Positions 21,844 to 33,291 of a stretch of 64,000 nucleotides of DNA are shown here, piece by piece (position 1 is the stretch's first letter; every line of letters begins with the position of its first letter). The stretch comes from Dictyophora rubrovolvata. Its lineage: Eukaryota > Basidiomycota > Agaricomycetes > Phallales > Phallaceae. Position numbers and translations under genes: made by a program. The stretch covers positions 744,001 to 808,000 of the forward strand of contig CP114124.1 of the NCBI GenBank assembly GCA_029959195.1, given 5' to 3'. A model generated the notes under the pieces. The model was not told the origin of the DNA, did no database searches, and worked only from the letters and a program-made list of their open reading frames with translations.

Positions 21844-23855
21844 TCACCGCAGTCTATAAGCCTGCCGTATCTTCTCCATCCGCTGTGATAAATTGAGACT
21901 ATCCTGGTCTTCGACAAAATCAGACTGCTGTTCTCCGGATACCCCCGATACAGATGCTGAACCCGAAAGTCCGTTCTCAGAGAGACCCAATGGCTCGTAG
22001 ATAACCTGAACAGACGGGTGCTGTTCGACAGGACTTCCTAGCCTGCGAGTTCCCGTCAAAGCTCGTGGACGGCCCTTTTGAGGCGAAACAGAGCGTTCGG
22101 AGCGCAGCGATACATGTGCATGCCCGTGGTTGTGGTTGTGGTGGTCGTTCATGTTCAGAAGCGATGGTAAAGATATCGATGGGGCAGCGTAAAAACCCCC
22201 TCCTTGCGCATGCGCATGCACATTGGCATTAGACTGTCGTCTTTTCTTCCGACGATCTATCGGCACTCGTAAACCCGTGAGCTGACCATCGGAATTATTA
22301 TTATTGTTGTGTTCATCTTCCCAACCATCCAAACCATCATCCACAACACCATCCTCATTATTCTTATCATCATCGTTCATAATCACCACCTCCTTTCCAA
22401 GTGCTCTCTGACCCTCCTCAATGAGCCTTCGTATTTTATCGTCCATAGACTCAATCTAAAAACAAGCTCATAATGAATACCCACGCTCGCGAGGATCAAG
22501 AAAAAGTAAACCATACTTGTACATCAAATTCGTCTCGATTATCATCATCAGCACCACCAGCATCCGGTTCATTTACAAAGTACGACGACGACGACATCGC
22601 CTGGGAAGGAGAAAGCCCACGCCTGGGAGAAGGCGATGCAGGAGTCGCGCGATACCGTGCTGTTGCTCTTGCCGCTCTACGCGTTTTACTAGCCCGAGAA
22701 GATTTGGGTGTGCGAGGTATTGAACCGGGTATTGGTGATGCCCGACGTGGTGGTTCAACGGGTATGGATTTTATTTTAGGCTGTGACCGTAAAATTAAGA
22801 AGCCCTTCCAAGGCGCTGCTAAACTTCAATCACGTACTGCAATGGCGTGTACCCAATCTTCTTGTTCGTATGGAGGTGGAGGATGATCATGGTCGACGAT
22901 GACTTCATCAGGTGTGCCCGGATTGGGATTTTGTTTCGACGACGACAACGATGATGATCCTCTATCTCTCCACCTATGAATGAAAACATGTAAACACGAA
23001 ATTTTTGGAAGTATCAAAATCCGAGCTATACTCACATACGATAGGCAGACATTCCAACAGCCGTACCAATCAGGGCCGCGCTTAACGCTGTACTCAGAAT
23101 AGAATCTGCAATCGTTTTCCGTCTTTTGGCTGGAGGAGGGGTGTCTGAAATCATCTAGAGTCAACGACGGAGAATGAAAGGTAGAAAACAAAAGGAAAAG
23201 GAATAAACCGGATAAATAGAAGGATATAATTCAGTATATGTGTATATGTATGAGAACAATGCGTGAGAGACGCTGTCATCGGGAAGAAGTAAGCTCATTG
23301 TACCGATACCGATACCAATACCGATGTGGCTTTATAGCTAGTACTCAATAGCGGCAATAGTCCATCCGGTTGATAAAACAACCAAAGATAAACAAACACT
23401 ACGCCGGTAGGAAAAAGAGGAACAAAAAACCACCAACCTTGATAATCATACGATCCACCTTCACGCACTTGCGAATTCGCAGCTTCGACATATCGTGATG
23501 GTGTATCGAGCCATCCATTCGTCGACGCAGCTGAGCTCAGAGGAGCACTCGGAGAACTAGATGACGGCGCCCATCCTCTTTTTCTCGATAACGGCGTCGG
23601 GGCTGGTGTTGAACCACTCTGAGCATCGGCATCAGCCTCGTCCGCAAAGACACGTTGTGGCGGTGCCGGAAGCCTTCGCATCCCGTTCACGTTTGGTGAT
23701 TCAGTACCGGCGGTGGCGATACCAGTGGCACCGCTCCGAAGACTACTATTTCGTCGCTGTTCACGTTCAACCCTCTCAACGCTCTCAGTAGCCTGATGTT
23801 GAGCCGTAAAAGGATTGAAAAGATGACTACCGATGTTAAACGTGAATTTGAACAT
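21844..23855 (-). CDS. Single-pass membrane protein with long disordered tail, unknown function
   Basis: Exons in transcript order are 23855-23438, 23144-23036, 22973-22838, 22780-22517 and 22455-21844 (1539 nt, 512 aa). The first part is Ser/Ala/Pro-rich. After a TPPPAKRRK basic patch (about 141-149) comes one hydrophobic helix, ALSAALIGTAVGMSAY (about 157-172), then WRDRG, a Pro/Tyr segment (PPPPYEQEDW), an Arg/Ser-rich stretch, and an acidic Asn/Asp/His-rich tail including LIEEGQRALGKEVVIM. No catalytic domain is recognised. The basic-helix arrangement resembles conserved uncharacterised basidiomycete proteins. The first intron, 293 bp, is long for this window, so an extra exon could hide there. 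Confidence 0.65.
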
Positions 23856-24584
23856 TTCTTGACATTTAAATACGGTGTACTGATAATTTCAAAACGGACG
23901 GAGAACAAAAAGCGGAATGCCTTTCAAGTTCGAGAATTGTGATGATGGTGGTGGCAATGATGATGATGACGATGATGATAATAAGTTGTGAAACGAATAA
24001 GTTGAATATATAAATGGATGTGATGGTGTCGGTGAATGAGGAGTTGCTCGGCGAAGTCGAGTTCCTTTGTGCCAGGAAGTCGAACGAGAGACGCGTTCTT
24101 TCGAGTTTCTGACTCGGAAAAGAAGGTCACGTGGCTGAGACGGATATGTACCGGTGGTCCGCACGGCGTAGACTCGGTGGGTGGTCCGGCAACAGAAATT
24201 AGGCACAAACTCACCTTAATTATGCTGCAGATTTTCTGCTGTGTATATAGGCTTGACGCTTGAGAACATTGTGAAGAATCAACTAGTCACTGCCAGCTTG
24301 TATACAAATTCCTTGGAAATAATCAACTTATCTAAGCAATTAGTGTTTAATGTTTATGGACCGAGTCCAGCAATTATAGACAGCAAGCAAATAGATATTT
24401 AAATCACTATATCATACACGTTTATCCAACTTTCTCCTAATCTCTAAATCCACATCGCTTTCCGTTATGCCCGCTTCCACTTTGGGCCCTTTCCTTCAAG
24501 ACTCTGAGCCACTCCTCTAAGAATGTCCTCCAACGGAGCATTTTCTGAGTGAAACCCACGAACACGAAACCACACGATTGCTAG
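23856..24584. other. Intergenic region upstream of the membrane-protein gene
   Basis: Contains a GAT-rich microsatellite-like run near 23940-23980 and pyrimidine-rich stretches. The small ORFs here (for example 24036-24263) are not supported by coding signals. It ends at the insertion point of LTR12. Confidence 0.4.
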
Positions 24585-24785
24585 TGTCGCAACTAGCGGT
24601 TATGATATAGATAGAACTTGTTATTTAGTGCTTGAAATATAGAGCTTTATATACAAAATTATAAATATGAAAAAGGTGAAAACTAACTACCGGGATTTAT
24701 AATATTTTACTAAGACTTAACTAATGCGTCGTCGCCGACGACGCAATATTAATTTGACTGTTAGCCGGTGACTCCGATACCAACA
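24585..24785 (+). mobile_element. Short solo LTR12 in host DNA
   Basis: 201 bp from TGTCGCAACTAGCGG to CGATACCAACA, flanked by perfect GCTAG repeats. In this orientation it has a TTTATATACAAAA TATA-like stretch. A second copy (200 bp, reversed) lies at 30338-30537 with its own ATAGT duplication. It could be a solo LTR of a small or TRIM-like element; no internal region is seen. Confidence 0.8.
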
Positions 24786-25263
24786 GCTAGACAGTCGAAA
24801 TTTGGAAAACAAGTTTCAGGCTTCAGGATCCGCGGACTAAAACTTATACATTATTCACAAATATTCGTGTCCGACTCATATACAAACGAGTGAATTTGCG
24901 AATACTAGAAATGTTATAATTTAAACTCAGATTGGGTTCCAGAATGTACAACCAAAAAAAGGTTCGAGACTCTTTCTAATAAATTTAAGACTCGTACACA
25001 CCTTTTATTTCACATCGGATATGCAGTTTCTCATAAGCTGGTGTTCTTGACAGAAAGGGATGAAGCTAAAATCGACCGCAAACAAGTCAACATCCTCCAT
25101 CCTGCCAAAGAATTAAAAACATTCACAAAATTGTATTCTGTCCATCGCGATAAGGCATGATAGTAGTAGTGAATTTCCGACTACCATAGGTGATATAATT
25201 TAAACTCAGATTGGGCTCCAAATGCCCCAGATCGAATGACACAGATGGAAGAGGAATAGAGTC
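24786..25263. other. Intergenic DNA with a 27-bp direct repeat
   Basis: TATAATTTAAACTCAGATTGGG plus four to five following bases occurs at 24915-24941 and again at 25194-25220 with one mismatch. No gene was seen. The segmental duplication starts right after, at 25264. Confidence 0.5.
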
Positions 25264-25398
25264 CGATAATACAGATTAGTGAGACAATGGCACAAATAAA
25301 AAAAGTTACAATCCTAGGGACGGGCGCTAGGGAGCTATGCTAGCAGGAGTTCTTCACTTGACAATCCCCGCCTATAAAGCACGAATTGCTTAGTAGGA

Positions 25399-27729
25399 TT
25401 AAGAGAGAAATGATACAGGACCACATACGGGAATTGGAATTCGCAAACAGTAAAATTCCCCACGATGATCGTGAAGAGTTGTGTGCTTGTTCCACCCACC
25501 AGGACAACGCCACTGATATTGGGTGTGGTCTTCCTCCCGTGGCGTCACGTAGACATAGTTAACGGTGATCTTGACTTCCCGTTTTTGCATCTTAATTTTC
25601 TGCGCTTTTAGTCAGTCTACGTTTCTTGTTTAGCATTGATACATCTTTACCTTTCCATCTTCGGCGTTCATCTCGATGGTTCCGAAGGAGCTCTTAAGAG
25701 ACTTGACTATCCTTCGGATGGATGCGTAACCTTCACGGGATCCACCGTGCGTGGGGGAGGTCGACATTTGGAACACCCACAGGATTAATCCCATGTCGTC
25801 AGGTGTTCGTCGTTCAACAAGAAATGAATCAAAAAGGGGGAAGTTTGACCTTTCTGGAACATAATATGCCTTGTCTGTGAGATTCGTAAATCCTTCGGCT
25901 TGGAAAGTTACCAGGTTCCGATCACCACCAGGAAGCTGTGAGCGCTCTCCTGCAGTATCCTTCTGAAAGTCGATGTCCAGGACGGGAGCATCAACCGACA
26001 GATCACCACGCATCTTGACGAGAACAAGATCTTGTCGCGCGTTGGTACACAAGACCCGGTTTGCGATGTGCTCGTGGATCCAGGACGCGAGTGTGCTGGA
26101 CTGCGGGGAACTCCGAAACAATTTGAAAGTTTCTACGAGCCGTTCATCTTTTTCCTTCTCGAGTTTCTTGGTCATCTCACGAGCGATCTGGACACTTCGG
26201 TAATCAATTGTCCAGTCTTCTCGTATGCGTTCATAAGCAAATTTGGGGTTGATTCCGGATGGTGTAACAGGATTGACGGCTATGATGCGGTGTGATACTG
26301 TCTGGTGGGGGAAGACGGTGTTCGCTTGAAACGCCTTGCTGAGTTCTTGAAGGTGCTCGTAAGTGACGGAGGCGATGGCTCTGTCCCGTTTCTGGTCAGC
26401 TGACTGTGGGCGGAAGATGGTTTCGAACACATCTCTCGCTATTGAACCCGTATGTTGCACTGCAGCGTGAACAAGTACCTTAAGGGCACCATCAATCGTC
26501 GTCATATCGACCTTGAATATCTTATCTTCCTCTTCTTCAACTTCTATTGCGGCTTCAGTAGAACCTTCGTCAATCTTAAGTTCATGAAGGAGACGCGCTT
26601 TCTTCTCTTTCCATTGAGCTAACACGTCTAGCGCCACCCGCAATCCCGGTTTGATGTCTTCATTTCTCTTAGGGCACGTCAAGAGGGGTTCCAGGGATTC
26701 TTTGAATTCCTCATACATGAACTGAAGGCGAAACCTAGTCATGTTTGATCAGCGATAAAGATGGGTCTATGATGAAATGCATACGCTTTGTTTAACTCAG
26801 TCTCTTCCCATAGGGGGAGACCCCACAAAGCAGCGTTTCGGACCTTGGCCCACGTTTTGAAGCGGTTAGGGTTAGGGGATGATGCTTGTATAGGGAAGAC
26901 ACCCCTTCCCGCAACTAATCGATGGCTTGGTTCCGACGTCGACATGTCATGATCGATGAGCACAAATAAGAACGGCCGGTGTTCTTTGGAATATGTCACT
27001 GGTCTCCCAGTAGGGAAAGAAACCAGGTTGAATTCCGCGGATGTGAACGATACACGGCCGTCGTAGAAAAGAAACACATCATTGTTGATGGCAAAAGCAA
27101 CTGGCTGACGTTTCTTGATCAAGCGAATGAGGGCATACCAGAGGAAGTAGGTCTTTCCTGGACGACTGGGTCATTACATGTAGCTCCCCGCAAGAAGCTA
27201 TACCACTCACCAATTCCAGGCTGGCCGGTAACTACGACTCCCGTACCTGGGTCATCAAACGCCCGCTGCCATACATGATCAAACATCGTCTTATAAGCCT
27301 CCCTGACGATGAATTGTTCAGGTATACGAGCAATACCAGGTATTTGACCAATGTAAACTTCATGTTCCAACTCAGCTGAAGTAGAATTACGCCAACGTTT
27401 GTAGAACTCTCGAATATCTGGAGTTGCCTCCCCCCACTTTTGCTGACTTTCTTTATCCCACATCCATCGCTGAAGATCTAAAGTGTCTGAGAGAATGGAC
27501 GTAGGGTAATAAAAAGTTTCTTACCTGCGTTCTTGTCTGCGAGCTCTTCAAATTCCGACATGAGTACGAAACGACCGCGACTGGGGATGTGTCCCGTGAG
27601 ATACACGGGCGTCAATCTGTTCAGACTCCGACTAGACAGAGGGTGGTCACACAGCACGTTATGTATAACCGGAGCGGTGAACAGTCGATTGCTACACGCC
27701 CAAGCAGAAAAAGTACAATTTCGAGGCAA
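25399..27729 (-). CDS. Crinkler/RHS-like P-loop NTPase with REase-fold C-terminus, copy 1
   Basis: Five exons in transcript order: 27729-27525, 27477-27211, 27157-26785, 26734-25651, 25599-25399 (2130 nt, 709 aa); introns are 47-53 bp. Splicing at the second junction creates a perfect Walker A, GQPGIGKT (153-160). A Walker-B-like FVLIDHD follows. The C-terminal third reads like the nuclease domain of Crinkler/RHS-type proteins: NFPLFDSF (Asp about 584), VFQMSTS (Gln about 604), then a VNYVYV strand and W-x-CPGGW. Relatives are NTPase-nuclease proteins that spread with transposons and are sometimes effectors; a role here is inference. An in-frame ATG inside exon 1 (MSEFEE) is an alternative start. 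The gene looks intact. Confidence 0.7.
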
Positions 27730-28342
27730 TTTAATTACCTTAAAATCTTGTACTGAATTTGTGATAGAATTGCACTTTTTTAGTACTGATTTGGTGGTTT
27801 CGCCACTTAGAAATTTCTCCAGTAAATCACTGGAAAACTTTTAATTCCGCACAGGGTCTGTGACTTGAGAATCGGCACGGCAAAAATTATTGGGCACGGG
27901 GATATTAGACGAGGAGATAGAGAGAATAAAAGAGGATCGTGTATTACTAATAATTAGCTTGACTTTAAATACAAAAAGAAAATTATTATGTTGAGACATA
28001 TTTTAGAGAGCGAAAATTATGAATATAAGACAGAAATAAAATAAAGAAATATTATTGGCTGCCACCTGCAATCCGCGGATTCGTGTATTAGCTAATGGCA
28101 GTGTTACTTTTCAACAAAAATAATTCCGTTAAATGTATGTGACTGTAAAGTCATAGACAAAAAAAAATGACCATAAAGAGAACTGAACCAACACCATAAC
28201 AATGAACCTAGCCCCACACTTAACCATTAAACCACAGCACCCAATGTAAGCCTTGTCCATCATACTAATTTGAAAGCATGATCAGAAGAAACTGACCACT
28301 CCTTTCATGCTATGTCACAGAGCCATTTCATCAGCATCACAT
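27730..28342. other. Upstream region of NTPase-nuclease copy 1
   Basis: AT-rich DNA shared with copy 2 at 50807-51417. It differs by a single-base run-length change near 27773 and scattered substitutions. It should contain the promoter; no second gene was found. Confidence 0.45.
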
Positions 28343-29243
28343 TGTTAAGTACCGATACTCGGGTATCAATGACGAATGTATATATGTTAGAATTCGTATC
28401 TAGTAATAATACAAGTGTCACCATGTTGTCGTAGAGTGTGATCTCAACCTGAGTGGGTTGTACCACGACAGTCCTCTGAACGTTAGCTCTACTTGTCTTG
28501 ACGACACTCAGGAACTTCAAGTCTTTGAAGAATATCGTTGAGCTGAAGCTCTAGAAAGTCTAGAATGATCTGTAGGAATTGATTGTCGACAAGGAAGCAG
28601 AAAAAAAGGAGATGAAAGAAGTAACGGATCCAATGCCAGAACGGTGTTGTCACTACGAACAGTTTAGACTTAAAGCATTTGGCAATGACAGAAGCATTAA
28701 TGAAGAAGGAAGACTATATTGAGATATTGAACTAGGTTCGATATTAAGTCTAAAGAGAAGTCTAGCTACAATGTATAGAAGGCTTTATATACAAGTATGC
28801 TAGAGGTTTGAATCTCAGTTCAAAATAGATAACGAACTTGAGAATGTATATATGTCATAGCAATTTGTGAGTATCATAAGTGTATGCAGGGTCAGTTTGC
28901 CATGTGGCAAACATGAGGTAACAAGAACAAAGGGAAAACACATACAAGGACCTACAACTGTCATAGATGATCTCATGCGCAGTTTGGAACTAGAATGTAG
29001 ACTGAAGGTCTATCTGCGGCTTACTGTAAGTCCTAAGAAGACATTGTCATCTAGGACTTTGTAAAATGGCAACGAAGTCTAGTAAGACTTCCGGTCATAG
29101 CATCTGCGATGTGATTGTGATAAGACTTCTGGTTGTAGTGTCTGCGATGTGATTGTGATAAGATAATGTTTAGATACGATAAGATAAGGCAATAAGATAA
29201 GGAATCCGTATTGCTAGTGATGTCATGAATTCGGATCATGACA
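28343..29243 (-). mobile_element. Solo LTR6, present only in duplication copy 1
   Basis: Reverse orientation, TGTTAAGTACC to GGATCATGACA, 901 bp. LTR6 sense is set by its GTATATAAAGCC TATA box. At the matching place in copy 2 (about 51418) the sequence runs through uninterrupted (AGCATCAC then GTACTG). Net gain is about 903 nt, so a clean 5-bp duplication is not visible. Confidence 0.85.
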
Positions 29244-29298
29244 GTACTGGTTTCATTCCCATCGGTCCTGGGTTGAGCTTAGCTGTTTTCATCATTTC

Positions 29299-30014
29299 TG
29301 TCATGACCCAAATTCATGACACTTTAGCAATACAAATCAACAACAATATTACCTATTATTATCATATTTTACCCACATCTTATTAATAATGTTGCTTCAC
29401 AGGTGTTACAACCAGAAGTTGTCAGGGTACACTAGCATCGTCCCCTTATTTTTCTACATTTATCTTCAGTTCTGGTCTATTTTATTTATTTCCATATTTC
29501 TCGTATTCTATCCCATCTCTTGCATTTCCCTCTCCTTCCATATTCCCATTTTTCCTCCAACGGGCGCTGAGTGCCCGTTCTCATCAGAGCCATGGCCTAG
29601 GCCCCGGCTAAAAGTCTGGGACCAGTGCGTATCTGCGCCCAGTCCATGAACCAAAGGCCGCGTGTGGCCTTCACCGTTTTTCATAGTATATAGTTAGTAG
29701 CCCTAGAGGAGGGATCCCTAAGTTTGTTCTCTTAGGATCCCCTCCCTCTAGGTGAGTTAGTATTATTCCTAGAATATATCTTGCTTAGGATCCCCTCCCT
29801 CTAGTCTGAGAGAGTAGCCCTGACAGAAGTCTCGCCAGACTTCATTGTCATTCTACCATGCCCTAGATGCCATCATCTTCCTAGGACTTACAGTAAGCCA
29901 CAGATAGACCTTATGTCTATATTCTAGTCCCTAACTGCACATAAGATCATCTATGACAACTGTGAGTCATCATAGGCATTTCCTTTGTTCTTATTGCCTC
30001 ATATTTGTCACATG
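29299..30014 (+). mobile_element. LTR6 copy, diverged, interrupted by LTR1
   Basis: Begins TGTCATGACC at the edge of the segmental duplication. It diverges from other LTR6 copies in its first 100 bases. It is split by LTR1 (29420-29825, duplication GAAGT) and lost after 30014, where an LTR3 scrap begins. Confidence 0.7.
29420..29825 (+). mobile_element. Solo LTR1
   Basis: 406 bp, TGTCAGGGTACAC to TAGCCCTGACA, with GAAGT on both sides, inside LTR6. LTR1 copies contain AGGATCCCCTCCCTCTAG twice, about 55 bp apart, near the 3' end. Confidence 0.9.
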
Positions 30015-30060
30015 TGTCATGCTCTGCATGCTACACCTTCCTAATCTGGAAGTCTGATCC
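30015..30060 (+). repeat. LTR3 5'-end fragment
   Basis: The first 46 bases match the start of the LTR3 at 42810 (TGTCATGCTC...), then LTR1 follows directly at 30061. Confidence 0.6.
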
Positions 30061-30337
30061 TGTCAGGGTACGCTAGTGTCATCCCATTCTTTTCCTCCGT
30101 TTATCTTCAGTTCTGGTTTATTTTATTCATTTCCATATTTCTCATATTTCATCCCATCTCTTGCTTTCCCCTCTCCTTCCGTATTCCCATTTTTTCCCTT
30201 CAACAGGCACTGAGCGTCCATTCCCATCAGAGCCATGGCCTAGGCCCCAGCTAAAAGTCCAGGACCGGTGTGTATCCGTGCCTAGTCCATGAACTGAAGG
30301 CCGTGTATGACCTGCACCATTTTTCATAGTATATAGT

Positions 30338-30537
30338 TGTTGGTATCGGAGTCGCCAGCTAACAGTCAAATTAATATTGTGTTGTCGGCAACAATGCATT
30401 AGTTAGGTCTTAGTAAAATATTATAAATCCCGGTAGTTAGTTTTCACCTTTTCATATTTATAATTTTGTATATAAAGCTCTATATTTCGAGCACTAAATA
30501 ATAAGTTCTATCTAAACCATAACCGCTAGTTGCAATA
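30338..30537 (-). mobile_element. Short solo LTR12, nested copy
   Basis: 200 bp, TGTTGGTATCGGAG to CTAGTTGCAATA, with ATAGT on both sides, inside LTR1. It is the reverse of the copy at 24585-24785. Confidence 0.8.
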
Positions 30538-30592
30538 ATAGTTAGTAGCCCTAGAGGAGGGATCCCTAAGTTTGTTCTCTTAGGATCCCCTC

Positions 30593-31248
30593 TGTCATGC
30601 CCCACGTGCCCCGTAGTCTAAATCCGGACATATCCGAACTCCGTACTCTATTCTGTCCCACTCCCCCGATTCCGCACTCCACGTTCTTGTCCGTACCCCG
30701 TATCACAGAATTTCCTTATGGGGAATTCTGTCCTGTGCACTTAGTAACAAGGTACCTAGATTATATTATCATCATCTTGGCTCGCATTAGTCAGTTTCCA
30801 CCTTTCCTTATTTGTTGTTATCCCCATTTCCGTAGTTCCGCTCCTTCCTGTATTTAAACCCCAGCTCCCCAGCTGTGGATCCTCAGTCTGAATATAATCA
30901 GTTTAATCAGTTACTCTCTCATCTCCAGTCCGTCTCGTACTCTTAATCTGTATTGCATAGTTGGCTCGGACTTAACGTTCGAGTCAACTCGTACTTATCA
31001 TTCACGTCGTCTTCGACGATGTGGACTAGTACTCCATCATCGTATCACATGTCGTCGGACTTGTACGTACTTGCGTACTTCCTCGTATTCCGAAATCGAG
31101 GGATATTGTAAGCTGGGCGAGTGGGCGCAACATATAAGTTGAAGCCAAGTCCCTCATCCTGTACTTCAGTACTCCATCTCCCGTCTGACCCCGTGGTCCG
31201 GACTTCTTCGGAACTATCTGGAATAGCTTCGGGCCACTGTACATAACA
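30593..31248 (+). mobile_element. Solo LTR3
   Basis: 656 bp, TGTCATGCCCCACG to TGTACATAACA, with CCCTC on both sides, inside LTR1. It carries CAACATATAAGTTGAAGCC at 31128-31146. Confidence 0.85.
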
Positions 31249-31333
31249 CCCTCCCTCTAGGTGAGTTAGTATTTCTACCAAATACATTTTACTTAGGATC
31301 CCCTCCCTCTAGTCTGAGTGAGTAGCCCTGACA

Positions 31334-32688
31334 ATGAGACAGTACACATAAAAGGTGAAACCAATACCGTCGCTGACGGGCTCTCTCGGTACTTCGAAGA
31401 AGATAAAGAGGATGAACAGCACCCTCCAGAAGTGTATGTGAACGCGGACTCATGTTTAGACCCCAACGGAGACCAACTCCCGACAGAGCGACGGGAGGAA
31501 CTAAGAATCAACACCACCAGACAATTGAGGTCTCCAGAGAAGGTGAAGGGAAAGGCTAAGGAAAGAAACCCTCCAGAGGAGGAAATGCCTGAACTTACAA
31601 CGATAGAACAGGATGACAATGACATCCTAGCACTTAGTGCCAAACACAACAGAACATCATTAAAAGTCAAAGTCAAGGGCTTTGAAGGAATAATCCTGCT
31701 AATTCAGCATGGATACAAGAAGGACTCAGTCTTTAAACTGATCCTGGAAAAACCAAATGACTATAAGGCATTTAGAATAAGGGATCAACTGATCCTTACG
31801 AAAAACCAATTCCACCGCAATGTGGTGTGCATCCCCCATAGTGTATTATACTCGGGGAGGAGGCTGACTGAAATAATAATCAGCGAAGCCCATCAAATAG
31901 TGGGACACTTCAGACGCTACAAAACGTCCAATTACATCAGACAAGTGTACTGGTGGAAAATAATGGCAGAGGACATCGACACATTCTGCAAGTCATGCAG
32001 AACTTGTCAAATGACAAAAGGAGAAAACCAGCTCCCTAGTGGTCTATTAAAGATGCTACCAATTCCCACTAGACCATGGGAATTGGTGGGAATGGACTTT
32101 ATTGGTTCATTACCCATGTCCAACAAGTGCAACTTCTTATATGTTGTAATCGACAGATTGACATCAATGGTATGTCTAATACCAACCACAATGAGGTTGA
32201 CTGCAAAAGAAACAGTGTGGCTGTATCTTAGTGAAGTCATACGACTTCATGAAGTCCCAGACTCCATAGTAAGTAATTGGGACACCCGATTTACCTCTAA
32301 GTTCTGGCAAGAACTTCAACGTCTAATGGGAACTAAGCTCCTCATGCTGATGGCCTTCCATTCACAAATGGATGGAGCAACAGAACAAGCCAATTGCTCG
32401 ATTGGCCAAATACTACATTCTGTAATATGGGACAATCAGACAGACTGGGCTGAACAGATCCCAATGGTAGAATTTGCTATCAATAGCAGCACCAGTGAAA
32501 CCACTGGATTCGCCTCATTTAAATTGAACTATGGGTACCTCCCCAGCTTGGGGAAGCGGCTAAATACAGACACCAAATACAAAGGTGTCAAACACTTCGC
32601 ATTACAAGCGAAATGGAGTCTCATGGTAGCACATGATGCAATAATCGCGAATCATGTAAAGCAAACACATAGTGCAAATAAGAATTGA
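31334..32688 (+). pseudogene. Element A2 RNase H tail and integrase
   Basis: Part of fossil A2. After the VADGLSR RNase H end comes an acidic Pro-rich linker, then integrase. The HHCC zinc-binding region is clear (EAHQIVGHF ... CKSCRTCQ), followed by a GMDFIGSLP strand, a SNWDTRF strand and an EQANCSIGQ helix that correspond to the DDE core. Confidence 0.8.
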
Positions 32689-33291
32689 CGCTGATGCATA
32701 AGGGCAGAAGCTAAGCAGAGAGCTTCAGGGAATCAGTGAATATGTGTCTCCCTCAAAACAAAGGGGGAGCCAAAGCTGATCTTATTCTAGTGTAAAAAGA
32801 ATCTTTATATACATTTTTGATTATAAGTCTATAATGCAAATTCGGAGTTTAGTATTTGAAAGATGGGAGGGATTTATGGGATCATGGGCCTTGTGGTCAA
32901 TTCATCGAGCATATCTCTGGGGCAGCAGGCACCACTACCATCCTCCTTGATCATAACAAGGTCAAGAATGCCGTCTTCAAGGTGTTTCTATTACTCAAGC
33001 ATGACTTTCGTCACCTCAAAGAAGACCTTCATGATGTGAAGGGTGATTATCATGCGGTTGTCAACAACCTAGAGTCTGTCCAGCAGATGATAGATGACCT
33101 GAGGGCTCAGGTCACCAGGTTAGAACGCAGGGGCCATACTGGCCCAGACACATTGTCGACAATGACGCCTCAAAAATGCACCTGTGATAACTTGATGGGC
33201 ACTCACTGCCACCCCATTTCCATCGATGATGAGGAAGACGACGATGATGACGACTTTGAATTGTATTCGGATGACGGGCTGTGTCAGGGCT

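Larger units (their letters stand above)
25264..29298. repeat. Segmental duplication, copy 1 (with LTR6 insertion)
   Basis: It starts at CGATAATACAG and ends at CATCATTTC, and matches 48341-51473 at a constant offset of 23077 through the whole gene. The only large difference is the solo LTR6 at 28343-29243. Substitutions are sparse. The right end abuts another LTR6, and neither end has transposon-type repeats. Confidence 0.9.
30061..31333 (+). mobile_element. LTR1, interrupted by LTR12 and LTR3
   Basis: About 415 bp of LTR1 remain once the two nested elements and their duplications are discounted. The left flank (GATCC) and right flank (ATGAG, inside element A2) do not match, so this LTR1 also marks a rearrangement junction. 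Confidence 0.85.

Noticed and set aside
25264-29298. Segmental duplication as a Helitron or other DNA transposon
   Set aside because: No 5' TC, no 3' CTRR hairpin, no terminal inverted repeats and no target duplication at either copy.
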